Source: Lachnospiraceae bacterium (GTDB lineage: Bacteria; Bacillota; Clostridia; Lachnospirales; Lachnospiraceae). From it: a DNA stretch of 64,000 nucleotides. Under the pieces are notes generated by a model, which saw only the letters and a list, made by a program, of their open reading frames with translations, was not told where the DNA came from and did no database searches. The position numbers and the translations under genes are program-made. The first letter of the stretch is position 1; the number at the start of each line of letters is the position of its first letter. The DNA lies in contig JAAWBT010000038.1 of the NCBI GenBank assembly GCA_022792835.1, positions 1 through 64,000 of the forward strand, in the 5' to 3' direction. Below are positions 1-8,976 of the stretch, in pieces.

Positions 1-61
<61 letters not shown>

Positions 62-67
62 AGGAAA

Positions 68-138
68 AGCGGGTGATGGGAATCGAACCCACGTATCTAG
101 CTTGGAAGGCTAGTGTTCTACCATTGAACTACACCCGC
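68..138 (-). tRNA. tRNA-Gly (TCC)
   Basis: The minus strand from 138 shows a complete cloverleaf of 71 nt: acceptor GCGGGTG paired with CACCCGC, D arm GTTC...GAAC, anticodon loop CTTCCAA (TCC at 104-106) and T loop TTCGATT. No CCA is encoded at the 3' end; the next bases are TTTTCC. It is the first gene of a tRNA transcript that continues into tRNA-Arg. Confidence 0.96.
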
Positions 139-169
139 ACATTTCATCGATTTCCTTGACGCAAGCAAT

Positions 170-198
170 ATTATATCCTACCCTTTCGTTCTTGTCAA
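170..198 (-). promoter_or_regulatory. sigma-A type promoter of the tRNA operon
   Basis: On the minus strand a perfect -35 TTGACA (193-198) is followed after exactly 17 nt by a perfect -10 TATAAT (170-175), about 30 nt upstream of tRNA-Gly. Consensus boxes at ideal spacing fit a strong stable-RNA promoter. Confidence 0.85.
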
Positions 199-349
199 CT
201 ATTATTTCAAAAAATCGTGAAAATTCTTTTTCCAACTTTCCTTTTTTCCTTTTTTGTTATATAGTTTATTTATATTGACAATTTACCCAAAAATACATGC
301 CGCATATTCCTTTGTCAAGAGACAGTATGCTGTGAGAAAGGGTTGACAA

Positions 350-1003
350 ATGTCTGTGAAAAAGTCAAACTATGACCTTATGCGTGACCAGATGGAAAAA
401 ACTTTTCTAAACTATGACCAGAAAAAAATGATCACACAGTATGCGCTGGCACACGATTCTGTATATCTGTATGTGAACTTTATCAAAAGAGACTATCGGA
501 TAAACCGCAACAGTGGAAGAGTCGAGTGGTCTCCAGACGGTTTCCTCACAAAAGTGCATGCCGGCTATAATGAGTCTATGACCATTTTTGATATTCTTTG
601 TTATGCAAAAGAAGGCTGTCGGCCAGCCGGCCGTTTTGTCCCGGTAAACCAGCTGAAAGGCATTGTACAAGTTACTGATCTCGGAACATCGCTTTTTCAA
701 GATGTAGCCAAAAGGTTCGAACATCGAACCATGCAACTCTCCAAGGCCTGCCAGCTTCTCGGCGGGCAGAGAGAATCTGTTGGTGATGTCTCCTACCGGC
801 TTCCGATTTTTGATTTTTTGCCTGTCATTGTGCAGTTTTGGGACTCTGACGAGGAGTTTGGTCCAACACTCAAGCTCATGTGGGATGAAAATATTTTATC
901 TTATATGCATTATGAAACAACTTATTTTGCCGCCGCGCACCTGTGGGAGCGCCTGACGGAGCTTATGGAATCCTCTGGTAAGGACAACCTTTATGGATAC
1001 TAA
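350..1003 (+). CDS. DUF3786 domain protein
   Basis: A 217-residue soluble protein with no signal peptide or membrane segment. The C-terminal part, with QFWDSDEEF at residues 162-170 followed by a hydrophobic helix and an aromatic-rich stretch, resembles DUF3786, a family of unknown function; the assignment is by recollection of the family pattern. The start at 350 has AAAGGG seven bases upstream. Its last 11 nt overlap the following VWA gene, so the two are probably translationally coupled, and with the MoxR-type ATPase after that they look like one operon. Biochemical role unknown. Confidence 0.75.
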   Translation: MSVKKSNYDLMRDQMEKTFLNYDQKKMITQYALAHDSVYLYVNFIKRDYRINRNSGRVEWSPDGFLTKVHAGYNESMTIFDILCYAKEGCRPAGRFVPVNQLKGIVQVTDLGTSLFQDVAKRFEHRTMQLSKACQLLGGQRESVGDVSYRLPIFDFLPVIVQFWDSDEEFGPTLKLMWDENILSYMHYETTYFAAAHLWERLTELMESSGKDNLYGY

Positions 1004-2459
1004 CAAAACCCCATCCTTTAATTTCACCCAAAATGAAGAAGTCTTCTGTGCAGTAAAAAAACGGCTGTACCGGCGGCTTAGCGCCCTGGCCCGCCCTCTG
1101 TCGGAATTGACGGATGTACTCTGTTCTTCTGCCTCCTTCCCTTTCCAAAACTCCCGCTGTCTCTGTGCCACAGACGGTCGTCTGGTTTTCTGGAATCAGC
1201 CGGTTTTGAAGATCTTTCCGCCGGAAAATGCCGAAAATACTTTGGAAACCCTTTTGCTCCATCAGGTCATCCACTGCCTGTTCGGCCATCCCTTTTCCAT
1301 GCCCCTTTCCTGTCCGCCCGGCCTCTGGAGTACGGCCTGCGATGTCGCCGCCTGGCAGATCTTAAAGTGCTGGGCGCCAGAACTTCTGCCAGAGAACCTC
1401 GAAAGGCTTTTAAAGACTCTGTCCAAAAAGCTTCCGGGGTTCCCGCTTTATCAGGCCCACAGGCTGGCCTGGCAGCTGGCGGACAAGGTGCTCCAGGACT
1501 GGATCCAGAGTACGCTGCTTTTGGACCCTGCTTTTTCTGACAGCCATGCAGCCTGGCCCGTCTTCCGGCCGGGAAGAGTATCTCCTGCCAAGAAGGCGGA
1601 CGGCCCCCAAGATCAGGGGGGCGGAAACGGAGACTTCAGTTCAAAAGAAAAGAACATGACGCAGGGTCAGAGGTCAATGCAGGTGAAAGCCCTCTGGAAC
1701 CGCCTTGGAAAGCAGCTCACAGGCCCGGGTGCCCCTCTCGCTCTGGACCAGGTCAAAAACAGCAAGCGTCCTTTTGGTGCATTTGGCCAGAGAGGGGCAG
1801 GAGCCCGCATGCCGCTCACTCTCACAGATTCCCGCCGCCATGATTACCGGAATCTCCTAAAAAGTTTTGCCAGATGGGGAGAGGAAATGAAGCTGAATGA
1901 AAATGAATTCCAATATGCCTCTTACCTCTACGGTCTGGAACATTACGGCGGCATACCGCTCCTTGAACCTCTGGAATATGAAGAAACCGCAAAAATCCGA
2001 GAGCTTGCCATTGTCATTGACACCTCTGCCTCCTGCTCCCATTCCCTGACCAGGACCTTTCTGGAGGAGACCAGGAATCTTTTGTTGGAGGAGGATCTGT
2101 TTTTTCATCCTTTCAATCTCCACATTCTCCAGTGCGACAAAGAGGTGGAGCGGGATGATAAGCTGACCTCCCCGGAGGATTGGAAGGATTACATTGACAC
2201 CCTGGAGATCTGCGGCATGGGCGGCACGGATTTTCGCCCGGCCTTCTCCCATATACAACATCTGCTAAAATGCCGAGAATTTGTGGATCTGCCCGCCATC
2301 CTGTTTTTTACAGACGGAGTCGGCCTCTATCCCCAGGAATCCCCTGGCGTGCGGACGATCTTTATTTTTCTGAAGGGTCATTACGAAGCCATTGACGTGC
2401 CTGACTGGGCCGAAATTTTAATCTTGGAAACCGGAGAAATGAAAGGATACGAGACATGA
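993..2459 (+). CDS. VWA-like protein with degenerate metallopeptidase domain (DUF2201 type)
   Basis: 488 residues. The N-terminal part resembles the putative metallopeptidase domain found with DUF2201, but the metal motif reads H90-Q-V-I-H94 followed by FGHP (97-100), so the catalytic Glu of HExxH is Gln. Residues 190-280 are a polar linker. The C-terminal von Willebrand A domain keeps a full MIDAS: D343-T-S-A-S347, T412-D413 and D441. VWA proteins of this kind pair with MoxR AAA+ ATPases (compare ViaA/RavA), and the next gene is such an ATPase, overlapping by 4 nt. Probably a cofactor-insertion or complex-remodelling partner; target unknown. Confidence 0.85.
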   Translation: MDTNKTPSFNFTQNEEVFCAVKKRLYRRLSALARPLSELTDVLCSSASFPFQNSRCLCATDGRLVFWNQPVLKIFPPENAENTLETLLLHQVIHCLFGHPFSMPLSCPPGLWSTACDVAAWQILKCWAPELLPENLERLLKTLSKKLPGFPLYQAHRLAWQLADKVLQDWIQSTLLLDPAFSDSHAAWPVFRPGRVSPAKKADGPQDQGGGNGDFSSKEKNMTQGQRSMQVKALWNRLGKQLTGPGAPLALDQVKNSKRPFGAFGQRGAGARMPLTLTDSRRHDYRNLLKSFARWGEEMKLNENEFQYASYLYGLEHYGGIPLLEPLEYEETAKIRELAIVIDTSASCSHSLTRTFLEETRNLLLEEDLFFHPFNLHILQCDKEVERDDKLTSPEDWKDYIDTLEICGMGGTDFRPAFSHIQHLLKCREFVDLPAILFFTDGVGLYPQESPGVRTIFIFLKGHYEAIDVPDWAEILILETGEMKGYET

Positions 2460-3913
2460 ATATCCAGGAAGCTTATGAAGAAATCTGTCATTCCATCACT
2501 GCCTATATGGCCAAAAATGAAGCCGGACTTTACCGGCTTCCCATGGAACACCGCCGGCCTCTCCTCCTGATGGGCGCCCCCGGCATAGGGAAAACTGCCG
2601 TTGTAAAACAGGCCGCCTCAAAATGCCAGGTGGCGTTTCTCTCCTACGCCATGACCCACCACACCAGACAGAGCGCCATCGGCCTGCCTGTGATCCGGGA
2701 ACGATCTTTCCAGGGTACCCCCTATTCCATCACGGAATACACCATGAGTGAGATCGTCGGTGATATCCTCCATGCCATGGAAAAAACCGGTCTGGACGAA
2801 GGCGTCCTGTTTCTGGACGAGATCAACTGCGTGTCAGAGACCTTACTTCCCTCCATGCTCAGGCTGCTCCAGTTCAAGTCCTTTGGAAGCCACCGCCTCC
2901 CAGACGGCTGGATCATTGTGGCTGCCGGAAATCCTCCGGGCCGCTACAACCGTTCTGCCAGAGAGCTTGACATTGTGACCCTGGACCGAGTCCGTCTTCT
3001 TTCCCTGGAACCGGATCTTGCTGCCTGGCGGTCCTATGCCCTGAGACAGACTGTCCATGGCGCCATTCTCTCCTATCTCTCCCTCAAGCCGGAGCATTTT
3101 TACATCTGCCGCCGCAGGGAAGGCGGAAACGAATTTGTGACGCCGAGAAGCTGGGAGGATCTGTCCACTGCTTTGGAAACCTACGAAGCCCTTTCCCTTC
3201 CTGTGGATGGACACCTCTTCCCTCAATTCCTCCAGTGCAGCGAGGTCAGTGAAGGATTTTCCTCCTACTACCGCCTGTATAGAAAGCTGTCTGAGACTCC
3301 CGGTCTGGACGGTCTAATCACCTCCGGACAGATTCCCGCCGCTTTCCCTTCCCTAAAGGACGCTCCTGCAGACGAAAAGCTCTGTCTGGCTGAATATCTG
3401 GTGCAGAATATCCACAGGCAGCTTCAGACCTGGGACGATGAGCGGCTGTTGTCAGAAAGCCTTGACTATTTTATGGACGGACTTGACGCCTGCCGGCCAG
3501 ATCTTCCCGGGCTGGAAACCGCCTGCGCAGACCTCCTCGCCAGAAGGGCTCTGGCCCTGCAGAAAAAGAAAGAATTCGGCCTCCTTTCCCCGCGGGAAGA
3601 GCTCAGAGAACAGCTTTTGGCCGATCAAGTAAAAGCTCTGGCCTCTGAAGCCAGACTGTCAGGGCTGCATGCAGATACCTGCGCGGTTTCTGTCATGCGG
3701 TCCCTCTCCCGGAATATCCACTCCCGCGTCCAACGAGAAGCGCTCCGGCTGGAAGCCGTTTTTCACGGAATCGGCCTGTTCATTCCGGAGGTATTCGGCC
3801 ATGACCTCACCACCTGTCTGTTTTTCACAGAGCTTTTGGAGCATCCTGAGACCAAGGCATTCCTCATGGAGCGTATGCAGGAAACCTATCATCGTTTCAC
3901 AGAGTTTATCTGA
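2456..3913 (+). CDS. MoxR-family AAA+ ATPase
   Basis: 485 residues. Walker A is GAPGIGKT (residues 40-47) and Walker B is VLFLDE (117-122), followed by an Arg-rich sensor region, which is the layout of the AAA_5/MoxR branch. The C-terminal half is helical with no recognised domain. ATG overlaps the TGA of the VWA gene (ATGA), a standard sign of coupled translation. MoxR ATPases remodel or activate protein complexes together with a VWA partner, so this and the upstream gene should act as a pair. The substrate cannot be read from the sequence. Confidence 0.88.
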   Translation: MNIQEAYEEICHSITAYMAKNEAGLYRLPMEHRRPLLLMGAPGIGKTAVVKQAASKCQVAFLSYAMTHHTRQSAIGLPVIRERSFQGTPYSITEYTMSEIVGDILHAMEKTGLDEGVLFLDEINCVSETLLPSMLRLLQFKSFGSHRLPDGWIIVAAGNPPGRYNRSARELDIVTLDRVRLLSLEPDLAAWRSYALRQTVHGAILSYLSLKPEHFYICRRREGGNEFVTPRSWEDLSTALETYEALSLPVDGHLFPQFLQCSEVSEGFSSYYRLYRKLSETPGLDGLITSGQIPAAFPSLKDAPADEKLCLAEYLVQNIHRQLQTWDDERLLSESLDYFMDGLDACRPDLPGLETACADLLARRALALQKKKEFGLLSPREELREQLLADQVKALASEARLSGLHADTCAVSVMRSLSRNIHSRVQREALRLEAVFHGIGLFIPEVFGHDLTTCLFFTELLEHPETKAFLMERMQETYHRFTEFI

Positions 3914-3953
3914 TTCTCGCTGCAGTTTACCGGGATATAGCCGCAAAACTTAT

Positions 3954-5117
3954 TTATACTTTCTGTATCTCATAAGTACAGAAGGCCACAAAAAGCTGCT
4001 CGTCAAAACGGATATCCTTTTCATCCCCCATCAGCTCCCGCACCTTGCTCATCCGATATCGTATGGTATTTTTGTGGAGATGCAGTTCTTTTGCCACTGC
4101 CTCCACATCCCCGTTTTGTTTCACGTACAATTCCGCTGTGCGAAACAGCTCTCCGTCATACTGCCTGTCAAACTCCCTGATTGGATCCAGAATGCTGCGG
4201 CAGTATTGTTCCAGCCAGGGGCTTCTACAGTATGGAAGCAGAATCTGATAAATCCCCATCTGTTGGAAACACACCGGATTCTCCCCGAACACTTTGGCAT
4301 ACTGACTGGCGTAGAGCGCTTCCTGTATGGACAGATGAAACTCATCCATGGTATCGTGAATTTTTCCGACTCCGATATAATAATCCTCCTGGCGGAGAGA
4401 GAGGAGCCGCATGGCAAAAGCCGTCAGGCTTCCCTTCACCCCCCGCTCTTCCATATCCAGAATCACCAGATATCCGTTCTGAAAACGGAATACCACATCC
4501 CGTTTTCCCAGCCGGTCCCTGAGCCCATTGAAAGCCCTCACGTAGTAAATGGTCTCCGAGTAGGATTTGGCCTTACAGTACACAGAATAGTAACTGCGAT
4601 ATCCTCCCCCCGGCAGGATCTCCTGGGACAGATTCCGGATATTGGCAAGGCTCATCTGTCCGTTCACCATCAGCCCGATCTTCTGCTCCAGAAGTTCTGT
4701 GTCGTCCCGCTCCTCCATTTTTGCCCGAATCAAAATAGCAATATCCTGAAAATAAGCGTCGTCCCTGCCGAATGTATAAATCGGGAGGGCATGTTCATCT
4801 GCATAAGCCAATGCTTCCTGTGGCAGTGTCTCATAATAAATCGTCTTAATGGCCAGAGCCGCCACCCCATCCCGGCAAAGTCCCTTGACCGCTGACAAAA
4901 TCCTCTCCGGATGATCCTTCGCAAAAAGCAGGCTGGAAATCACAAAAGCATTTTTCCCAAAAGCCCATAGTTTCTCCAAATATGGATCCTCATTGGCATA
5001 CTCATAGTCCAGGATTCCAATATTCAGGATCTCGTTTCCTTCTCCCTCCCTCCCCGCAATCAAAGTGAAATTCTGAAACTCCTTCAGCTGCATAATTTCC
5101 TTTACGGTAATCTGCAT
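3954..5117 (-). CDS. PucR-family transcriptional regulator
   Basis: 387 residues. The N-terminal region (about 1-120) looks like the PucR-type purine-catabolism-regulator-like sensor domain, the centre like a GGDEF-like fold found in this family, and the C-terminus carries the PucR-type helix-turn-helix (residues near 335-372, with LHLHKNTIRYRMSKV). Members typically control amino-acid or purine catabolism in response to a metabolite. It lies downstream of an aminotransferase/ABC-transporter/DapA operon on the same strand but behind a terminator (5192-5220), so it probably has its own promoter and regulates that operon. Confidence 0.87.
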   Translation of the reverse strand: MQITVKEIMQLKEFQNFTLIAGREGEGNEILNIGILDYEYANEDPYLEKLWAFGKNAFVISSLLFAKDHPERILSAVKGLCRDGVAALAIKTIYYETLPQEALAYADEHALPIYTFGRDDAYFQDIAILIRAKMEERDDTELLEQKIGLMVNGQMSLANIRNLSQEILPGGGYRSYYSVYCKAKSYSETIYYVRAFNGLRDRLGKRDVVFRFQNGYLVILDMEERGVKGSLTAFAMRLLSLRQEDYYIGVGKIHDTMDEFHLSIQEALYASQYAKVFGENPVCFQQMGIYQILLPYCRSPWLEQYCRSILDPIREFDRQYDGELFRTAELYVKQNGDVEAVAKELHLHKNTIRYRMSKVRELMGDEKDIRFDEQLFVAFCTYEIQKV

Positions 5118-5167
5118 AACCCCTCATCTCCTTTTCGCTCCGGTCAGAGCTGCATTTGTTATACGCT

Positions 5168-5182
5168 TGGTAACTCCTACCA
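5168..5182. promoter_or_regulatory. small palindrome upstream of pucR-type gene, candidate operator
   Basis: TGGTA-ACTCC-TACCA, two 5-bp arms around a 5-bp centre, lies between the terminator of the aminotransferase gene and the regulator gene, about 50 nt before its start and next to a TATAAC -10-like hexamer on the minus strand. Autoregulation is a guess from position only. Confidence 0.3.
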
Positions 5183-5191
5183 GTTTATCAG

Positions 5192-5220
5192 AAAAGCCCC
5201 GCATTCACTACGGGGCTTTT
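5192..5220 (-). terminator. intrinsic terminator after the aminotransferase gene
   Basis: A 10-bp perfect stem (AAAAGCCCCG / CGGGGCTTTT) with a 9-nt loop lies directly after the stop of the aminotransferase gene. On the minus strand it ends in TTTT, the form of a Rho-independent terminator. Confidence 0.85.
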
Positions 5221-5222
5221 GA

Positions 5223-6404
5223 TCACTCGTTTTTCAGTTCCTTCACAAATTCTCCGATCCGCCGGATTCCCTCCCTAATATTTTCCGTGGAAGTGGCATA
5301 GGAGATGCGGACAAATCCCTCTCCAGAAGCCCCGAAACCGGTTCCGGGCACCAGCCCCACATGCTTTTCTTCAAGAAGTCTTGTGGCGAATTCCTCCGAA
5401 GACAGCCCGGTTCCCTGAATATTCACAAATGCATAGAAGGCTCCTCTGGGCTTCACACAGGACAGTCCGTCAATGGCATTGATCCCTTCGTAAATAATAT
5501 CCCTACGATTCTGGAACTCAGTCACCATGGCGTCTATATGCTCCCTGGTCCCCTCCAGCGCTTCGATTCCGGCCCACTGGACAAAAGTGTTGACACAGGA
5601 GATGGAATTCTCGTTGAGGCGTCCCATGGCTTCCATGATATCTGCGGGACCAGCCGCAAAAGCCAGCCGCCAGCCGGTCATGGCATAGGTCTTGGAGAAG
5701 GATTGAGAAATGATTACCCGTTCCTTCATGCCTTCCACCATGGCAGGGCTGCAGAATTTCAGTCCGTCAAAAATAATGTTGTAATACACCTCGTCTGAGA
5801 TCACGATCAGGTCATGTTTTTTGCAGAAATCGCAGAATCCACAGAGCTCCTCCTGCGACATGACCGCCCCGGTGGGGTTGTTTGGCGTGTTTAAAAGGAT
5901 CGCCTTGGTTTTGGGCGTGAGATAGGTCTCAAGCTCCTCCAGATCATAGAAGAAATTGTTCTTCTCATGAACCGGAACCATCACCGGCTTTCCGTGAGCC
6001 ATCTTAGAGTGATTGGGATGGTTGGCCCAACAAGGATCGTTGACGATCATTTCATCGTCGTCATCCAGGATCGCCATAGCCGCCAGACGCAGCGTCTCCA
6101 TGCCGCTGGGTGTAATGACAATCTCTTTTTCCGGATCATAATGAACCCCGTGAGTCCGGAAAAGATCTCTAGACACAGCTTCCCGAAGTTCCAGAAGCCC
6201 CGCATTGGGCGCATACTTTACTTTGCCTTCAGTCAGCGCCTTCTTTGCAGCCTCCACAATGTTTGGCGGCGTCAAAAAATCCGGTTCCCCGATAGTAAAT
6301 GAAATCATATCGCCGCAGCTCTCGGCAATCTTATTCTGTTTTTCCAAAAAAACGCGGATGGAAGAACGCTCCACGCATGTTCCAGTCTTTGATACTCGAC
6401 TCAT
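5223..6404 (-). CDS. PLP-dependent class I/II aminotransferase
   Basis: 393 residues, the usual length for fold-type I aspartate-aminotransferase-like enzymes. Landmarks are NTPNNPTGA (172-180), ISDEVY (202-207) and the Schiff-base lysine K238 in SQSFSKTYAMTGWR. It moves amino groups between an amino acid and a 2-oxo acid; the exact substrate cannot be told. It follows livF by 34 nt on the same strand, so it is probably the last gene of the transporter operon and may process the imported amino acid. The start has a GGGGGA ribosome binding site. Confidence 0.9.
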   Translation of the reverse strand: MSRVSKTGTCVERSSIRVFLEKQNKIAESCGDMISFTIGEPDFLTPPNIVEAAKKALTEGKVKYAPNAGLLELREAVSRDLFRTHGVHYDPEKEIVITPSGMETLRLAAMAILDDDDEMIVNDPCWANHPNHSKMAHGKPVMVPVHEKNNFFYDLEELETYLTPKTKAILLNTPNNPTGAVMSQEELCGFCDFCKKHDLIVISDEVYYNIIFDGLKFCSPAMVEGMKERVIISQSFSKTYAMTGWRLAFAAGPADIMEAMGRLNENSISCVNTFVQWAGIEALEGTREHIDAMVTEFQNRRDIIYEGINAIDGLSCVKPRGAFYAFVNIQGTGLSSEEFATRLLEEKHVGLVPGTGFGASGEGFVRISYATSTENIREGIRRIGEFVKELKNE

Positions 6405-6438
6405 AGCCGAATCCCCCTACTTGTATTTGTCCATATTT

Positions 6439-7146
6439 TTATGCGCCCAGATATGCTTTCTTTACCTGGTCATTTGCTTTGATCTCAGCCGCCGGGCCCT
6501 CCAGAGAAATCTTTCCCGTCTCCAGTACATAAGCCCGGTCTGCCACAGAAAGGGCCATGTTGGCGTTCTGTTCCACCAAAAGGATGGTCATTCCTTCTTT
6601 CTGAAGCTCCTGAATAATATCAAAAATTCCTCTTACGATGATCGGCGCCAGCCCCATGGACGGCTCATCCAAAAGCAGAAGCTTGCCTCCTGTCATGATC
6701 GCCCTCCCCACGGCTAACATCTGCTGCTCGCCTCCAGAAAGAGTTCCGCCAAGCTGGTTTTCTCTCTCTTTGAGCCTGGGAAACAGGGTAAAAGCACGTT
6801 CCATATTCTTTTTGATGGCCGCCTGATCCTTATCCGTCCAGGCTCCCATCAAAAGGTTCTCCTTTACACTCATACTGTAAAAGATCCGCCGGCCCTCCGG
6901 TACATGGCTCAGGCCTTTGGCCACAATCTGGTGAGGAGTCATTTTCGTCAGCTCCTCCCCCATGAACTTGATGGAAGTTCCGGCCCCCACCTTATTCAGT
7001 CCCGAGAGTGCCCGCAGCGTACTGGTCTTTCCGGCGCCGTTGGCGCCGATGAGAGTGACGATCTCTCCCTCATTGACGGAAAAGCTGATGCCGTCCACGC
7101 CTTTGATGGAGCCGTAATTCACTACCAGGTTTTTAACCTCTAACAT
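6439..7146 (-). CDS. livF: branched-chain-type ABC transporter ATPase LivF
   Basis: 235 residues, the usual LivF size. Walker A GANGAGKT (34-41), ABC signature LSGGE (136-140) and Walker B LLLLDE (156-161) are all intact. It forms the nucleotide-binding pair with LivG at the cytoplasmic face of the LivHM channel. The gene overlaps the end of livG by 7 nt. The family imports branched-chain amino acids but also urea, amides and other small compounds, so the substrate is open here. Confidence 0.93.
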   Translation of the reverse strand: MLEVKNLVVNYGSIKGVDGISFSVNEGEIVTLIGANGAGKTSTLRALSGLNKVGAGTSIKFMGEELTKMTPHQIVAKGLSHVPEGRRIFYSMSVKENLLMGAWTDKDQAAIKKNMERAFTLFPRLKERENQLGGTLSGGEQQMLAVGRAIMTGGKLLLLDEPSMGLAPIIVRGIFDIIQELQKEGMTILLVEQNANMALSVADRAYVLETGKISLEGPAAEIKANDQVKKAYLGA

Positions 7147-7916
7147 ACTTCGTCCTCCTCCTTTCCCAGATATGCTTCGATTACCTTCGGGTCATTCTGT
7201 ACCTCGGAAGGAAGTCCCTCTGCGATGGTCACGCCAAAATCAATCACCTTGAGCCGGTCAGCAATCGCCATGACCATGTTCATGTGATGTTCAATGAGAA
7301 TGATCGTGATATCAAACTTCTGTCTGATCTCCCGGATCAGTCCCACCAGATCATCCACCTCGCTGGGATTCATACCTGCCGCCGGCTCATCGAGACAGAG
7401 AATCTTCGGTCCGGTCGCAAGAGCCCTTGCGATCTCCAGCCGCCTCTGTTCCCCGTAGGGCAGGTTCTTTGCCAGAAATTCTGCCTTGTCCTCCAGATGG
7501 AACACTTTAAGAAGCTCCATGGCCTGTTTTTTAAAGTCTGCTTCCTGCCTCCGGAATTTTTTCGTCCTAAGGAGCGCCTGGGCCAGATTGTACTTCACCT
7601 GGAGCTCCATGGCGATAATGATGTTTTCCAGCACACTTGCGCTGCCAAACAGCCGGATATTCTGGAAGGTCCTTGCAATGCCGTGCTCCGTGAACACATT
7701 GGAGCGCAGCCCGTTCATGACCTTTCCATCCAGCTTCACTGTGCCGTGGGTCGGCTGGTAGATTCCGGTCAGCATATTGAAGATCGTAGTCTTTCCGGCG
7801 CCGTTGGGCCCGATAATAGCTAAAAGCTCCCGCTCCTTAAGCTCCAGGTTAAAATCCTGGACTGCCTTTAAGCCTCCGAATTCAATGGACAGGTTTTCTG
7901 CTGTTAATAACGACAT
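7140..7916 (-). CDS. livG: branched-chain-type ABC transporter ATPase LivG
   Basis: 258 residues from the ATG at 7916, chosen over an upstream in-frame start because GGGAGG precedes it at good spacing. Walker A GPNGAGKT (36-43) and Walker B LCLDE are present; the signature reads LPYGEQ instead of LSGGQ, which is usual for LivG. It partners LivF. It begins 4 nt after the stop of livM. Confidence 0.93.
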   Translation of the reverse strand: MSLLTAENLSIEFGGLKAVQDFNLELKERELLAIIGPNGAGKTTIFNMLTGIYQPTHGTVKLDGKVMNGLRSNVFTEHGIARTFQNIRLFGSASVLENIIIAMELQVKYNLAQALLRTKKFRRQEADFKKQAMELLKVFHLEDKAEFLAKNLPYGEQRRLEIARALATGPKILCLDEPAAGMNPSEVDDLVGLIREIRQKFDITIILIEHHMNMVMAIADRLKVIDFGVTIAEGLPSEVQNDPKVIEAYLGKEEDEVC

Positions 7917-7920
7917 ATCC

Positions 7921-8967
7921 TTACCTCCCTTCCCCGTCAACAGGCTCCGCTTTTTTCCGTATTTTTCCTATGACAGACAAAAGTCCGCCATTGTCCGCCT
8001 TCTGATGGATGCTCTCCTTCTCGCCAAACCGCATAAAGCCGAACTCATGCTTTCCGAAAATACCCTTGGGCCGGTTTAACATGATCACGATCAGCACCAG
8101 CGCATAGATCACGAGACGCCATTCACCCATAAACCGTAAAAATTCCGGAAGTATTGTGAAGATCAGGGCTCCCAACAGGGCGCTGGAATAGCTGCCCACG
8201 CCGCCGGCATAGAGATAGAGCAGCATATCGGTGGATTTCACCTGGCTGAACATTTCCGGGTTGATGAACATCATCAGATGAGCGTACAGCCCGCCTCCAA
8301 GACCCGCAATGGCTGCGGAAAACACAAAGGATTTGATCTTCGCCTTGGTCGTGTTGATCCCCATGGTCTCAGCCGCCAGCTCATTCTCACGGATGGCGAT
8401 ACAGCCGCGCCCATAGCGGGAATAAGTAAAGTTCCGCAAAAGGAACATGATCAGGATCACTGCTACGAAGATAATCGGAAAGCTGCTCAGTTTGGGGATC
8501 CCGTTTAACCCCTTGGCCTTTCCGGAAAAAGGGAACACCCGCCACAGTACCCGGATGATCTCGCTGAAGCCCAGGGTAATAATTGCCAGGTAATCTCCCT
8601 TCAGACGCAGGGAGGGAATACCGATCAGAAAACCGATAAAGGCCGCCACCACCATTCCGCACAGAAGAGATACAAAAAACAGCAGATAGCTCATGGCCGG
8701 GTTTTCCATCGCAGGGGCAAATACAAGCTTCGTCAGCATGGCGGAAGTATAAGCCCCCAGGGACATAAAGCCTGCCTGCCCCAAGGAAAACTGCCCGGTC
8801 TTTCCGTTTACCAGATTTAGGCTCATGGCCACAATGCCGTTGATACAGGCAAGCTGGAGAATCTGATACCAGTAAGGATTGATAACCCCGATTTTATTTA
8901 AAAGTAAAATCGCCGCAAACAGTACGGGAATCATAATATAGCTGACATAGGATCTTTCTTTTCCCAT
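7921..8967 (-). CDS. livM: branched-chain-type ABC transporter permease LivM
   Basis: About 348 residues with eight or more hydrophobic segments and the LivM-type core (SLRLKGDYLAIITLGFSE). An alternative GTG at 8976, right after the livH stop, would add three residues. The C-terminal 40 residues are polar and cytoplasmic. With LivH it makes the membrane channel. Confidence 0.92.
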   Translation of the reverse strand: MGKERSYVSYIMIPVLFAAILLLNKIGVINPYWYQILQLACINGIVAMSLNLVNGKTGQFSLGQAGFMSLGAYTSAMLTKLVFAPAMENPAMSYLLFFVSLLCGMVVAAFIGFLIGIPSLRLKGDYLAIITLGFSEIIRVLWRVFPFSGKAKGLNGIPKLSSFPIIFVAVILIMFLLRNFTYSRYGRGCIAIRENELAAETMGINTTKAKIKSFVFSAAIAGLGGGLYAHLMMFINPEMFSQVKSTDMLLYLYAGGVGSYSSALLGALIFTILPEFLRFMGEWRLVIYALVLIVIMLNRPKGIFGKHEFGFMRFGEKESIHQKADNGGLLSVIGKIRKKAEPVDGEGR

Positions 8968-8976
8968 TCTCCTCAC

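Noticed and set aside
275-303. Promoter of the DUF3786 operon with TTGACA at 275-280
   Set aside because: No acceptable -10 at 16-18 nt; the hexamer alone is not enough in A/T-rich DNA.
3669-4895. 408-residue open frame opposite the PucR gene
   Set aside because: Antisense shadow: codon use and composition (His/Leu/Pro-rich) are those of the complement of a real gene, and PucR has a clear family match.
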